DNA from: Euclidia mi
Lineage: Eukaryota; Arthropoda; Insecta; Lepidoptera; Erebidae
Reading direction: 5' to 3'
Length of the DNA: 64,000 nt
Assembly: GCA_944739405.2 (NCBI GenBank)
Contig: OX123182.2
Span: 94,914,051-94,978,050 of the forward strand
Shown here: piece by piece, positions 1-10,889 of the stretch
How positions within the stretch are numbered: the stretch's first letter is position 1
Layout of the letters: every line of letters begins with the position of its first letter
Position numbers and translations under genes: made by a program
Notes under the pieces: generated by a model
The model's input: the letters and a program-made list of their open reading frames with translations, nothing else
Told to the model about the DNA's origin: nothing
Database searches by the model: none

Positions 1-862
1 GATTCCTGATAGCCACGTATTTTTGTTGATTGGATCGCTAGGTTTATGCTTAAATTTTGCTTTAGCAATTTTATTCTTTGCAATGAATACACACAGTACA
101 ACACACTGTTAATTCGAGGACACAAAATACAGTATCTTCACAATCTTAATATGCACACGTGGCTCGGATGGATAACTTTTGGAAACGCGCCGAAGTTGGA
201 CGTAGGTAAGCCACACTTGTTTCCTCCGCTGTGTCTGTCGCCAAAGTGTCCGTTGACAGCTCCACGTTCGCTTATAATAACATCAAATGACATTGACAGT
301 TGCCAACTGCCGACCTCAGTGTTGCCAACCATCGTATCCGAATACGCCCAAATCCAAGCCCAAATCTATTAAGATTTGACGTTCCGTTTTCCAATCTCTG
401 ATATGTATGTAAAGGTAAAGAACATAGTTTTTTAATGTAGGTATTACATAGATTATGAATGCGACAGATATAATTTAAACCTCGAATACACGTTGCTCAT
501 GTATTCCATGTTTAAATTCTAGTGTTTATGAGCGTGTAGTATAAGTTAAATCTTAGTTCTGAACTGGCTCGAATGTTTGAATGGCTAGATTGTAAAGTAG
601 AAACAGCAAATATAACTCCATTTCCCGCCTAGCATTTTAAAAAGCTTAACTATTGGTAACAAAATCTTGTATGACGTATTAATTTGAGCATCTCTTCTAA
701 CTATTTTAACTCTTTTTAATTTTGATTTAATTTCGACGTATACAATTCTATAGCAAAAATATTTCATATTTTATTTTAAATGTATAAAATATTAAAGTAT
801 ATCGCCCGTTGATGATATTTCCCGTTAGTGCGTTAGTCGAACTGTTGAATTTGAAAGTTATC
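1..862. other. AT-rich left flank, no gene seen
   Basis: No coding pattern, RNA gene or recognisable repeat is visible. The only frames longer than about 60 codons (46-372 plus, 138-332 minus, 585-767 minus) overlap one another or have AT-driven composition and resemble nothing I know. This sequence does not recur upstream of copy B, so the duplication begins after it. Confidence 0.6.
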
Positions 863-1127
863 TCCTTTCAATAAAAAAATTAATGTAGGTACAACAGATG
901 TTTTATGCTTGAGATATGAGTACATAGGCCGCGAGATCTACTTTTCAACTTCAGGACCAAGAGCTTTCAACGAAAGTATGTAGCTTCAAAAGTTAAACGT
1001 CGTTGCCGTCACATATTATACGCATACAACATTAATGCAGTAGTTAGATTCTCCTAGGAACTTTTGTTTGAAATCAATTAAAAATTACATTTTTATTTTC
1101 ATACAAAAAATACAATGCGTGCATTAG

Positions 1128-1276
1128 TGCCATTGAACGAACAGTCAATGGCACACTTGTTATTTGTTATTGTAAATTTAATTTAATAGACAACTACTAA
1201 TATTAGGCTAAGTTGTAATACTACTAACAAAATATGGATGTAAAAGTCTGAAATAAAATATTTGAATTTGAATTAG
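1128..1276 (+). mobile_element. LINE 3' tail insertion, copy A only
   Basis: Copy B (15451-15470) runs straight through this point; copy A has about 149 extra bases bounded by the direct repeat ATTAG (1123-1127 and 1272-1276). The insert ends in aaataaaatatttgaatttg, a 3' tail I associate with lepidopteran non-LTR elements. It opens with a short inverted repeat (gtgccattga ... tcaatggcac). It is most likely a 5'-truncated LINE or a SINE tail. Confidence 0.65.
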
Positions 1277-1360
1277 GAATTTATCCTATATCGCTGATGA
1301 TGTTTCAAACATTTAACACCCAGATACAGAAAATCAATTAGTGTGGCATACAAAGTATTA

Positions 1361-1435
1361 CCTCGTGTGGGTCTCGAACTCACGACCCTCGGTGCAGACC
1401 TAACAATGAAGCCACTGCTTTAACTTCTACGTCAT
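1361..1435 (-). repeat. tRNA-like (SINE head) fragment
   Basis: On the minus strand the sequence reads gggtcgtgagttcgagaccc, a T-arm/B-box-like match, after a stretch resembling the 3' half of a tRNA. No full cloverleaf or intact A box is present, so this is a tRNA-derived repeat fragment rather than a tRNA gene. It is shared with copy B at about 15546-15608. Confidence 0.5.
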
Positions 1436-1730
1436 CCGTGCAACATTGTGAAATTATCAATTGCCTTTTATAGTTTATTAAGGAGACTACAGGAAACTTA
1501 CGCAGGAAACTTATGCGAACGCGTAGTTCTTCTAACAGCGTAAATAAAATGCACGTAGCGAAACGATTTTTCATGATTGAAATTGCCAATATAATTATGA
1601 CTAAAGGTTTTGGTCCATAACAATAACTTTTTCGGTCACAGGTGTTAATATGATTTGATAGAAAACAAGAGTAAGCTATTGATGGTTGGCTGAGAGTGCA
1701 CTTGTTGAAGTCACGTCGCGACGCCCTTAA

Positions 1731-2269
1731 GGGCGCTTGTACACGGTTAGAAAATACGCCGGGCCTACGCAAGAATTCGTGTCGTAACTAGAAAATAACT
1801 GTGTAGATTGCTCGCAGCGGTGCACGAAAAAAAATCTTGTCTGCGCAAGACACGACGGCGACACGAGGCGAACGTTGTTACGGAGCGGTGGGGGACGGAG
1901 TAGTAGGGTTCAGCCTCATTTTTCTCTTGTATAATTAAATGAATCCAGTAAAGTCTCTTGTTTTTCGTTTCCTTTTTCATTTTGTTATAATAATAATATG
2001 TACCTAATTATCATTCTTTTTTGCTTTGTAGTTAACATTTTTATAAATAAACGAAAATGATTATCAGACTTGTTATTACTTGCGCGCCCTATGCCCGACT
2101 GACGACTGCACGAAAAAAATCGTGTCGTGTACACGTTCCGATAGGTCTTGTCTGCGGAAGACACGAAAAGTTTTCGTGTGTAGAAAAGACAAAATTCTTG
2201 TCTTCTACACGAAGAATTTGTCTTGTGTGTCTCAGACACGGTAAATTTTCTTACTATGTACAAGCGCCC
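1731..2269. mobile_element. TTAA-type MITE candidate, copy A only
   Basis: The left end has TTAA at 1727-1730 followed by GGGCGCTTGTACA; the right end has the exact inverse TGTACAAGCGCCC at 2257-2269 followed by TAAG, one base off a TTAA duplication. The 539-bp interior has no coding capacity for a transposase. It carries short related motifs such as tcttgtctgcg-aagacacg at about 1835 and 2147. Copy B lacks it. TTAA target duplications are typical of piggyBac and Kolobok superfamilies; I cannot choose between them. Confidence 0.6.
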
Positions 2270-2282
2270 TAAGGCGATTGTT

Positions 2283-2331
2283 TGGCGGATCTCGAGGTGC
2301 TTTCATATAGAAAGCACCTCGAGATCCGCCA
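2283..2331. repeat. Perfect hairpin, 22-bp arms
   Basis: The arms at 2283-2304 and 2310-2331 are perfect reverse complements around the 5-base loop atata. The core reads cgaggtgctttc / gaaagcacctcg. In copy B (about 15646-15675) the right arm is intact but the left arm is cut to about 12 bases by sequence divergence. It could be a foldback remnant or an element end; no function is claimed. Confidence 0.85.
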
Positions 2332-3027
2332 GTCGTCATGAAGAAGGAATTTTGACCGAAGGGTATGGTGTTGTGTCGCTACCGCCGACAAGCGACATAA
2401 TTGAACAAGTGTCACTAGCATAGTTAATAAGTATAATTATGTATTAAAAAAATGTATGTATGTAAGATTATTAAGTATTGTCTATGCGTCTATGCCACGC
2501 GAAATAAATTCTGTTTTTAATTATTATAATATTATTATCATTGCAGTTTTGCGCCTGCGATGCACTAAGAGCCTCAGTAGGTGTTCTATAACCTCTGATA
2601 CCAGAGTAGGCCACACACTCACACGGTAAAGAAAGAAAACCAGCGTAAGATTTTCTAACAATAATATCCATAAATATTCAGTTTTACTTAGTTCTGTAAT
2701 TCAATGCACGGCGTGAATTCATTTCATATAATTATAGTTTAATGTGGCGCAATTTCCACAAAGTAGTAGTCAGAACTTAATTTGTACGATATACGGAATA
2801 AGTTGAACAATTTCACAGCTTTGTGTAACAATAGAAACCTCAACGTAGCAACTGTCTTCTATGCAATACAATCTCGCGCCAACTGAAATTGCAAGGAATT
2901 ATACCCTGAGTCACGATTAAGGATATTTTATGTATTTATTTGTAGTGGCTTTTACTTGCTTAGTATATACGGCTTCATACGTAGAATCCACACGACAAAT
3001 GCGCCCACTTGCTATATTCATAACATA

Positions 3028-3110
3028 ACATAACTTCACGCCTTTATCCCCGAAGGGGCAGGGGTGTATTAAACACCCACACTTCGCCAGGTATGTTTCG
3101 GCTATATTCA
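3028..3110 (-). mobile_element. SINE/RTE-type 3' tail fragment
   Basis: In reverse complement this reads ...ggcgaagtgtgggtg...cacccctgccccttcgggg...aaggcgtga, matching the 3' end of the SINE at 30462-30869. The tail here is followed by degenerate TTATG repeats rather than clean ATGT. It is ancient: it is shared by copy A and both tandem units of copy B (about 16205-16275 and 17385-17455). Confidence 0.7.
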
Positions 3111-4873
3111 TCACGTACTATGAAAAGAAAATAGATCACGGTAGGTAAAAATTAATAAACAGTCACAAAACCTGCTAATTTATTATATTAATATGACAAA
3201 TAGCGAGAAATGTAATATGTTTAATGGGCGTACGGCGTATGGCCGACAGCGAACGTCACGATACCGAAGGGACAGGCACGATGATGTACGTAGAATTATG
3301 TTAAAATGATAGGTGTGCGTTCGAGCGGAACTTCGCATGGTCACGTGGCATTGCTGTTTGTTTATTGAAGATACTTGTAATTATAGTAAAGCTTTTTAGA
3401 GCCAGACTTAGTGGAACATTAGCTCATCAATGTGGCACTTCAACATTATTTATGTCAGGCATCTAAGAATGAACATAGTAGATTTGAAGGTCAATTTTAC
3501 GTGGTCGTCAGAACTAAATATTAGTTCTGTTGATCTCTTAATATGGTGGCTGGCATTATTTAATTTTATTGAATGGCGATAACATCATAATAACAGTGCA
3601 AATTGAGCGAGTAGTAGATGGTCATAGTATGTTATGACATCACTTCTTTCTTCCGTCGTATTAATCATTTCACAATGGGACCTGTGGCGTAGTACCTATA
3701 GTTTGCGCCCCGAACACACACGATCCTCATACGAGATAACATTTTGTGTGATCCATAAATTGATGTTTCGAGTCTGTTGTTCATTATATCCCTTGGTTTA
3801 GATATTTGTAAAGTCCTCTGCTATATTGGATTTTTCCTAGTCTTTTTGCATAAATAAAAATGAATCAGTGGCTTTCCCATACAAATAATTGTTTAGCACC
3901 AAGGGGTACTTCAAATTTTTATAATCGTATATTTATGTTATAGACAAGCTATTTCAAGATCATGATCAATGTTTGTGACAGTATCATCTATAACATATAG
4001 ACGCAGATTATAATTGATTATTCACGGTAATTGAACGCAAATATTTTGTTTATCACTTCATTGATTATAGTTTTTCTCGGGGATCAAACGCGCAATATAC
4101 ACCTCACGGCTTGTAAGGCCGGTGGTGAAAGGTGTTAAAAGTGCAAAACAAATATCACAACATAATAAAATTGTCAATCGTGACAAAACTCTATGCATCT
4201 GACTAAAATTGCTGTTATTCCTTGTGAGAAATTAATTCGGCGTAACCCTTTAATCGAAGTATCAACCTTTCTCACATAGCTCCAGAAAGTTGCAAGCTGA
4301 ATTGTACAAAATATACATATATCTCCATAAAGTTAATTTACGTCACGTTTCAAAATTCTACCAACTCATCCGCTGTTAATGAGCACAGGCAATTATGTCG
4401 TACCCATCCCAAGCAAACAAAACACCTAACACCTACCTGCGTCATGTTGGTCACCGTACCCGGACAAAGTAGGCCAATCCCATAGATATTGGCTATATGC
4501 CTAATAGCCAGGCTGGGTATCTCTCTATGGTGTTAGTAGCTTTACGTTAATGCGACTCTTGGCCATCATCAGAGCTATAGAGGTTGGCATAGAACGCCCA
4601 AGGGATACCATGCGATGGTTCCATTAGGATCTAGAAATGTTATGTGTTGGCACCTTATGTGGCGGATGAAATGACCAGAAAAAATTGGTAGAGTCAATAA
4701 TGCAAATTAAGAAAAAGGGAAGTCTGGATAAAGTACTTCAGACAATTTGAATTCTATGTTTTATAGCAAATACGAACACGAATAAGAACGTGAGATCTAC
4801 ATTCCACAATGGGATTAATTTTATCATTTAGAGAACTTATAAATAGAAGGACATCTAAAGTAATTTTTGTCTG

Positions 4874-5035
4874 TCTGTCTTAGCGTTTTCCCGTTTGCAT
4901 CTAAAACTTTCGCCTAGGAGCACGAAGCCGCTTTCTAGTGTAACAGATTGGACAGAATACCTATTGGCTTTTCTACAGAGAAGCTTCAATCTCCTTTTGT
5001 CCGTTTGTATAACTAAAATCTAACAGAACACTTTT
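4874..5035 (-). mobile_element. Old remnant of the tRNA-derived SINE
   Basis: The order of motifs (cttagcgtt, ctagtgtaac, attggcttttctaca) parallels the 3' half of the young SINE at 34894-35242 (cttagcgtt, ctagtctaac, attagcttttccaca). It is strongly diverged and headless. The same remnant occurs in copy B at about 21700-21860, so the insertion predates the duplication. Confidence 0.5.
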
Positions 5036-5089
5036 GCTTCTGGTAGCTGTACGCATTTTTTTATTATGTATCATTAACTATGTATGTCT

Positions 5090-7260
5090 AGTTAATAAAC
5101 GTCCCAGTAGTTAAAACTACCTTATGAGGCCCGAGTCACCCAGAAGTGACACTTGTTTCCAGCTTGGTTATGGTGGAACACTTTTGAGGCGTGCGTATAG
5201 CAAAATTGGATATAACCGTCATATTTATACACAATACTTGTGGGGTATTGATATTTACTACGTGGCAGCTGGTCTATGAAGACTCAAAACCACAATATTA
5301 AAATTGCTTATAGGTAAATATAATAACTAAATGCTAAGAAAGGTTGCAATAGAAAAACGACAGCTAATTGAAAAGGCGTTATCTTTAAAGAAATCTAGCT
5401 CCCCGAGGATATACCTATTCTTACTTCAAACAAAAACAAATGAATTAAACTTCTAACTTTTCCAAGTTTCAAGAATTTGTTTCAAGTAACCAGTCAACGA
5501 AATTATGAACAAAAAATAATTCACTTCTAGGAATGTGTTGTTTTGGTAAAACGAGTATATTTATACGTAGGTAGAATAACGAATGAATGCCAATCAAAAT
5601 TACCGCCATAAAGAACTGAATTTACCCACATTTTCCTGATGTATTCAATATAAAAATGTTTCCTTTTTGCTGTGTTATTGACCGAAATAATACCTGCATG
5701 TTTTCCAATATCTCGTACAGAATTGGATGATAAGTAGAAAATAAGGTTAAGATACATTTTAATGTTTTAAATATGGCATAGTGCATGAATAATCTTAAGA
5801 AACACACTGAAATGCGTTACTCTAAAAAAACATTATTCTTTCACTAAAATACTAATTGCACACCAAATATGCCGATCGTTCTACAAAATATCAAATAATA
5901 TGAAATGTCTCGTTCGCTCGGGAAACTTATCCACTCAGAAAACTTAATATGTTAAGTAATGTTATGTAAGTTAATGTTAGGTTTTCTTGTGACCCTGCCT
6001 GATATTTGGTAGTTGAGTAAAAGTAAGTATGAAATGCTTATTTAATTGAAAGGATTACTTTTATAATTTGCACTGGTCAATAAATAGGTGTTCGTTATGA
6101 AATATTTCAGTGAGTATATTTTGGTGCGCAATTTGTATTTTTTTTGGAACAAAGGTAATTTTTATGTAGAAATCAGAGACAAATTGAGGTAGAGTAAAAT
6201 ACTACCCTTTAAGTACAACATAAGCGTGAGTAAAAAACTCAGCATAAACTAGAAAAACAAAGCATGCATTCGTGACAAAACTCTATGTGAAAGCGCATCT
6301 GGCTAAAATTGCTGTTATTCTTTATGAGAAATTATTACCGAGGAACTTGCCTTAGCAACACATGGTCCCCCTTCAAGGCATGCTTAAAGTCGGGTGGACA
6401 CTGATTTACAGTATCTGTCTTTTTATAGAACATTTTTCTAACAATTGGTATACTTTGGAACACAAGAAGAGGGTGCGTTTTCTTTCCATAATTTACAGGG
6501 GTAACCCTCAAGAGTGTATTTTCAAAACATGAACGTTTGCTATAGCAACCATTATGTTGTTGCTTGTAAAAAGGAAAGAGACTCTTGGTGGTCACGATTT
6601 TTTTTTGTATTAAAGGTGGCTGGATAAACACGTTCTATTGTTGCTTTTTTGCTCAAGTATTGGTCCTGAATGTCTGGCCTTTTTTATACACACATCGAGG
6701 ACTTATAATATTTGGCTGTGCCTAAATCGGAGGTAGTGAGTATGTACTGTATGTACTTACGAATATTTAAATTTACTTCTTAGTTATCCGGCTGCTATAC
6801 AAAAAAACCTGCATAGTTTGAGGTCATCAGAATAACAAACACAGTGTGTGACTTGACCTAGGTCATTATTATTTAATCTTCCTAAGTTTTGTCGACGTGA
6901 TTTTCTGCGAATTGGACTGTAAGCACGCTGATTATTAACATACAAACATACAGAATTGCATTTTTTTTATCAATTAGGTAATTAAATCCATATGTAACTA
7001 CTAACTAGTATCAGTGTTCTATGATCTTCAAGTACCATTTCATTGATGTGTTATAATTTCTAATGGTAATCAGCAACTTAGCTTTCAAAGCATTAAAAGT
7101 TCTTTTTAGTATAGCAAAATAATAAAGCGACTTTGTATAACGAGCAGAATGCGATACATTTTAGAAATGATGTTACATGACGGCTTTATTTTTGCAAGAA
7201 GTAATTAACTTGTGCCAGCGTTAATTTATACTGAAACTTACTACCAGGCATGTTAAATGA
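5090..7260. other. Duplicated non-coding stretch of copy A
   Basis: The sequence is shared with copy B 26660-28530. The longest frame, 98 codons on the minus strand at 6335-6631, is shifted in copy B by a one-base deletion (caaggcatgc versus caagcatgc) and resembles no family I know. Nothing else is recognisable. Confidence 0.6.
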
Positions 7261-7266
7261 AACTTA

Positions 7267-7936
7267 CTGCCAAACCGGCCAAGTGCGTGTCGGGCCACGC
7301 GCGATGTAGGGTTCCGTAGTTGCCCATAATGGCCATTATTAATAATAACTTCTGTTTCACATGGGACTAAAAACGGGCATCTTTAAGATTAAGCCAGCGC
7401 TACCAATGTAAACTCACAGAAATAGGTATTTATAAGTTAACCGACGATTACTCGTAAACTAGTGATATCTACTTAACCGTGATAGTTTTCCTTTCAAATT
7501 CGTTATATGTACTACATTTGTGATTTTTTTCACCTCTTCCAAATTAATAGTTTAGCCGGCAGAAGGGGGGGACACTTGAGTCTAACAATTTTTTCCACTT
7601 CAAAGCTTGATATTTGACAAACCAATCACTTGATCGAAAAATGATTTGAGCAAACTAATTATATTTTTTGAAAACCTATCCAATGATACCCCACACAATG
7701 GGGTACTCAACCAAAAAAAATAATTCAACCTCACTATATGTATATGTAGGGGAGATACCGTTAAAAATATATTTTCCTAAATTTTATTCTACAGTTTTAT
7801 TGCAATATCGTATGTCTATATTCATGTCAAATATCAGCTTTCCAGCGCCAGGCGTCTTTGAGCTAGGCTGCGGACGGACAGACGGACGGACATGACGAAA
7901 CTATAAGGGTTCCTTGTGGACTACGGAACCCTAAAA
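7267..7936. mobile_element. Dispersed MITE-like element with tagggttccgtag ends
   Basis: The left part contains ccggccaagtgcgtgtcggg and then TAGGGTTCCGTAG (7307-7319); the right end has the inverse CTACGGAACCCTA (7921-7933), preceded by the gacggacagacggacggaca stretch. I recognise this combination as a very common dispersed lepidopteran repeat. No transposase is present. Copy B carries different sequence at this site (28543-29308), though a similar tacggaa...aaaaacaggc string survives at its right edge. Confidence 0.65.
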
Positions 7937-8745
7937 AACAGGCAATAATCTAAATAATAAGCAAACTAAATTTTCAAAATAAAATATTGGATTTCATAAT
8001 TAAATACAGATACTTATTACTTTTAGAAATAGCCTAAAGAATTTATATAAAAAAATCAAATGGCGTAGATTATTTTCAAAAACCTGATCGACTATTATTA
8101 AAATATTTCTAACTTGGAAGCAAAGTAACAGTTTGCTAATACGGCACAGGTAAAAGCACCATCGGACCAAGATAGTGTAACCCTAGTTCATGTAGACGGA
8201 AATAAATCTAAGCAAAGGACAGTTTTACTAAATTAGGTCTTATTTAGCTGAGGTACGACGTCTCTTTGAGTAATTCACGTGAGTACAAGAAGCAAAAGCT
8301 TGCGACCAACAAAGCTTGGCCCACGTTTCCAGCACTCTAGGATTTTATACTTTAGTTATTCTGCTGAAAAATGTAGGTTGTTATTTTTTGTAACGGTATA
8401 ATGTCAGTCCTTTGTGACTAACATATTGAATTCTGCTCAAAGGCTTGGCGAATCTACTGAAATGAAGTTTCTGGAATTAATTATATTCATTCATAAAAAT
8501 CTTCCTTTGATTTTAGATTTATTCAAAAGGCTTAGTTGAAACTTTTGGAAAATGTTTCACTACTGTCAATGAATAAATTTTTTTCAACCAAATTTATAAT
8601 GAGAAAACAATATATTTTAAGAAATAATTATATAAGAAAACTTCTTAACGTTAAAGACACTCAATGAGGTCACTCTGACTAAATAGACATTGTAAACGAA
8701 TTTGGTTTATTTATTTCATCTGAAAATGCTTAATCACAGAAATTA

Positions 8746-8785
8746 AAAAATGTTAAGTGTAACTTAAATGACACTTAACATTTTT
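8746..8785. repeat. Hairpin with 15-bp arms, copy A
   Basis: The arms aaaaatgttaagtgt (8746-8760) and acacttaacattttt (8771-8785) pair perfectly around a 10-base loop. Copy B keeps the right arm (about 30252-30266) but has about 45 different bases in place of the left arm, so the hairpin exists only in copy A. Confidence 0.8.
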
Positions 8786-9557
8786 CAATTTGCCCGCAAT
8801 AATAAGCCTTCCACAACTGGATGTAAATTATATTTTAAACTATCTACTTCGAAACGTTATTTTTCAAGCGTCATTTAAAAATCACTATAACCAAGCAGCC
8901 CGTGAGCACGTTTATCTGATGCCGGCCGAAGTCACTAATTTGGTTTAAAATGATTCTAAAGGTTATTTTATGTTTGTAGATAGTAGAGCCTTATTGAGTT
9001 TTTACTTTGCCATTTGGTTCGGTGAGTGAGAGTGCCGGCGGCTCCAACGCCTTTTCCTTCTCCCTTATCATGTTCCCCTACTCTTTATTTTTCAATTCAG
9101 GCCAGTAACCATTCAGTGGCAGTAATCGCTTATCACCAGGCGATAAGTCTGCTCGTTTGCCTACCATCACAGAAAAAAAGAAGTGCAAGCACTTTAACTG
9201 AATCTGTCGCCGCCTTTGAGTTTCACATGGCACTAAAGTTGATCAGATGCCATCTGGCGAATATACCGCTATCTCTCAAAGGCGAAACTCTCAGTTTTAT
9301 TACACACAGTGTTTCGTCTAAACCCATGCATTGTATCGCTTGCTTTGGTAACGTATAAGTGCATAGGTTATTCGCTTCACAGATTTTTGGCATCTAAAAT
9401 GTTTGTGCTTTATTTATTTTTAGAGAAACTTGACTTTGTTTCTTTAGTACTTGATTGATACTTCATAATAGTAAACTATATTAGTAGGTATGATAAATAT
9501 CAAGCTAGAATAGTATGGTATAAAGCCCGAGGTATAATATACAATTGTATATATATA

Positions 9558-9761
9558 CGTTCTCTGACTAGATTGGAAACATCCTAAAAACTGGACAGGT
9601 TAGAAGAACCCTGAACAGAAGAGCATGCATGAGGAATCTGATGGGAGTGAATGAAGTAAGAGAGATATGTCAGGATCGTTGCAAGTGGCGTTCCGTAGTC
9701 TCTGCCTACTCCTCCGGGAAACAGGCGTATGTCTATGTATGTATGTATGTATGTTTATATA
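9558..9761 (+). mobile_element. RTE-type LINE 3' end, copy A only
   Basis: Copy B (31430-31445) lacks these roughly 200 bases. On the plus strand the last coding stretch reads DRCKWRSVVSAYSSGKQA, the C-terminal tail typical of lepidopteran RTE-like reverse transcriptase proteins, followed by an (ATGT)n tail. The element is severely 5'-truncated. Its last 45 or so bases (tctgcctactcctccggg ... caggcgt) match the 3' ends of the SINEs at 30462, 45756, 46353 and 54321, which marks it as a relative of the LINE that mobilises them. Confidence 0.7.
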
Positions 9762-10007
9762 GATATACATACATGCGTTATTCATAAATTATTCAAGTTA
9801 GATTAGTACAACATACACAAACTCACATTACCAGTCCATAATTAAATCCTGAAACAAACTCAATGCGCGTGCAAAAACAGGTTATAGTAATGTTTTAGTG
9901 GTACTATTGTTACTACAATGACAATAAAATAACGGCCATCTTGAAAACTGGCGAAATATATATTGATATTGACAACCGTGTGCAGCAATACTGCCAACAA
10001 AGGGAAT

Positions 10008-10880
10008 AATAGTTATTTGTGCAACAAGAGAGCAAAGTTGTTTTTTGTTGCGAGTGCTGATTTTGAGTCCCGAGCAAGCGAAGGATTCTATGATTGATTC
10101 ACGAGCGTAGCGAGTGAATCAAAGTTAGAATCCTGAGTGTAGTGAGGGACTCAATAGCACGAGATACAAAAAAATTTGCTCTCGTGTAGCACACATAATT
10201 TTTCACCACAGCAGTGAGAACACATATCACATAGAAATGAACAGGAATAGATTAAATTCTGTGTTAATTGTTGATTTAACTCTTCTGGTGTTAAAGTACA
10301 GTCATCATCGCTAGTTTCAATCATCTTTATAGATTATTTTATATATTCATATACTCTATACTGTATCAGCATCAGTGAAATTTTTATTCCCGCTAATTTT
10401 TTAAATCACGTTTTAATACCGCGTCCCTGATGTTTATTTTTCAATTAGATAATTTATCATTGTTGTAATTTCAAATAAAATGTATTGGTTAAATACCAAT
10501 TTTATACTATTAATTAGACTTATTTTTATTAAAATCCAATGATAAATTAAACATATAAACAATAACATATAAAAAAGTAAACATCTTTTTTTATTTGCGT
10601 TTCCGAAGGTGTTTTCTTTGAGGTCGAATTCCAAAATCGAATTTCGAATTCGAAGGGGTTTGTTTTTCACTCACTTTTTATATGCATGTGAAAGAGACAG
10701 AGCACAGTAAAATTCGAATGTTTTTAAATTTATGGCTGAACAATGTCAATTCGTGACACTGAAGATTGAAAAATTAAAAAGCTACTTTGCCTCACGCTCG
10801 AATCAAAATCGCGTTTTGATCACTGTTGTCTCGCAGCAAAAGCGGCATGTTTGACCTGCTGTGGTGAAAAAACATTTACG
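10008..10880. mobile_element. Multi-palindrome MITE-like insertion, copy A only
   Basis: Copy B has a short SINE-tail fragment at this place instead. The insert starts with a nested palindrome region (10063-10154). A second part is bounded by inverted repeats of about 15 bp, ttttcaccacagcag near 10200-10214 and ctgctgtggtgaaaa near 10857-10871. The 78-codon minus-strand frame inside (10434-10670) is AT-rich and unrecognised. It may be one element or two nested ones. Confidence 0.55.
10063..10154. repeat. Nested palindromes spaced by GAG-GTAG-GAG motifs
   Basis: Three concentric inverted repeats are visible: ttgagtccc (10063-10071) with gggactcaa (10146-10154), aggattct (10082-10089) with agaatcct (10127-10134), and ttgattcac (10094-10102) with gtgaatcaa (10114-10122). 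The tip is gagcgtagcgag (10103-10114) and the right-hand spacer is tgagtgtagtgag, a related motif. Together they would form one long stepped hairpin. Confidence 0.8.
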
Positions 10881-10889
10881 GTGTTCTTG

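Noticed and set aside
2917..3114. 65-codon minus-strand frame that is nearly identical at 16092-16289.
   Set aside because: Its conservation is explained by the duplication; it overlaps an old SINE tail and is broken in the second tandem unit.
6335..6631. 98-codon minus-strand frame as a possible small gene.
   Set aside because: A one-base deletion shifts the frame in copy B and no family resemblance is seen.
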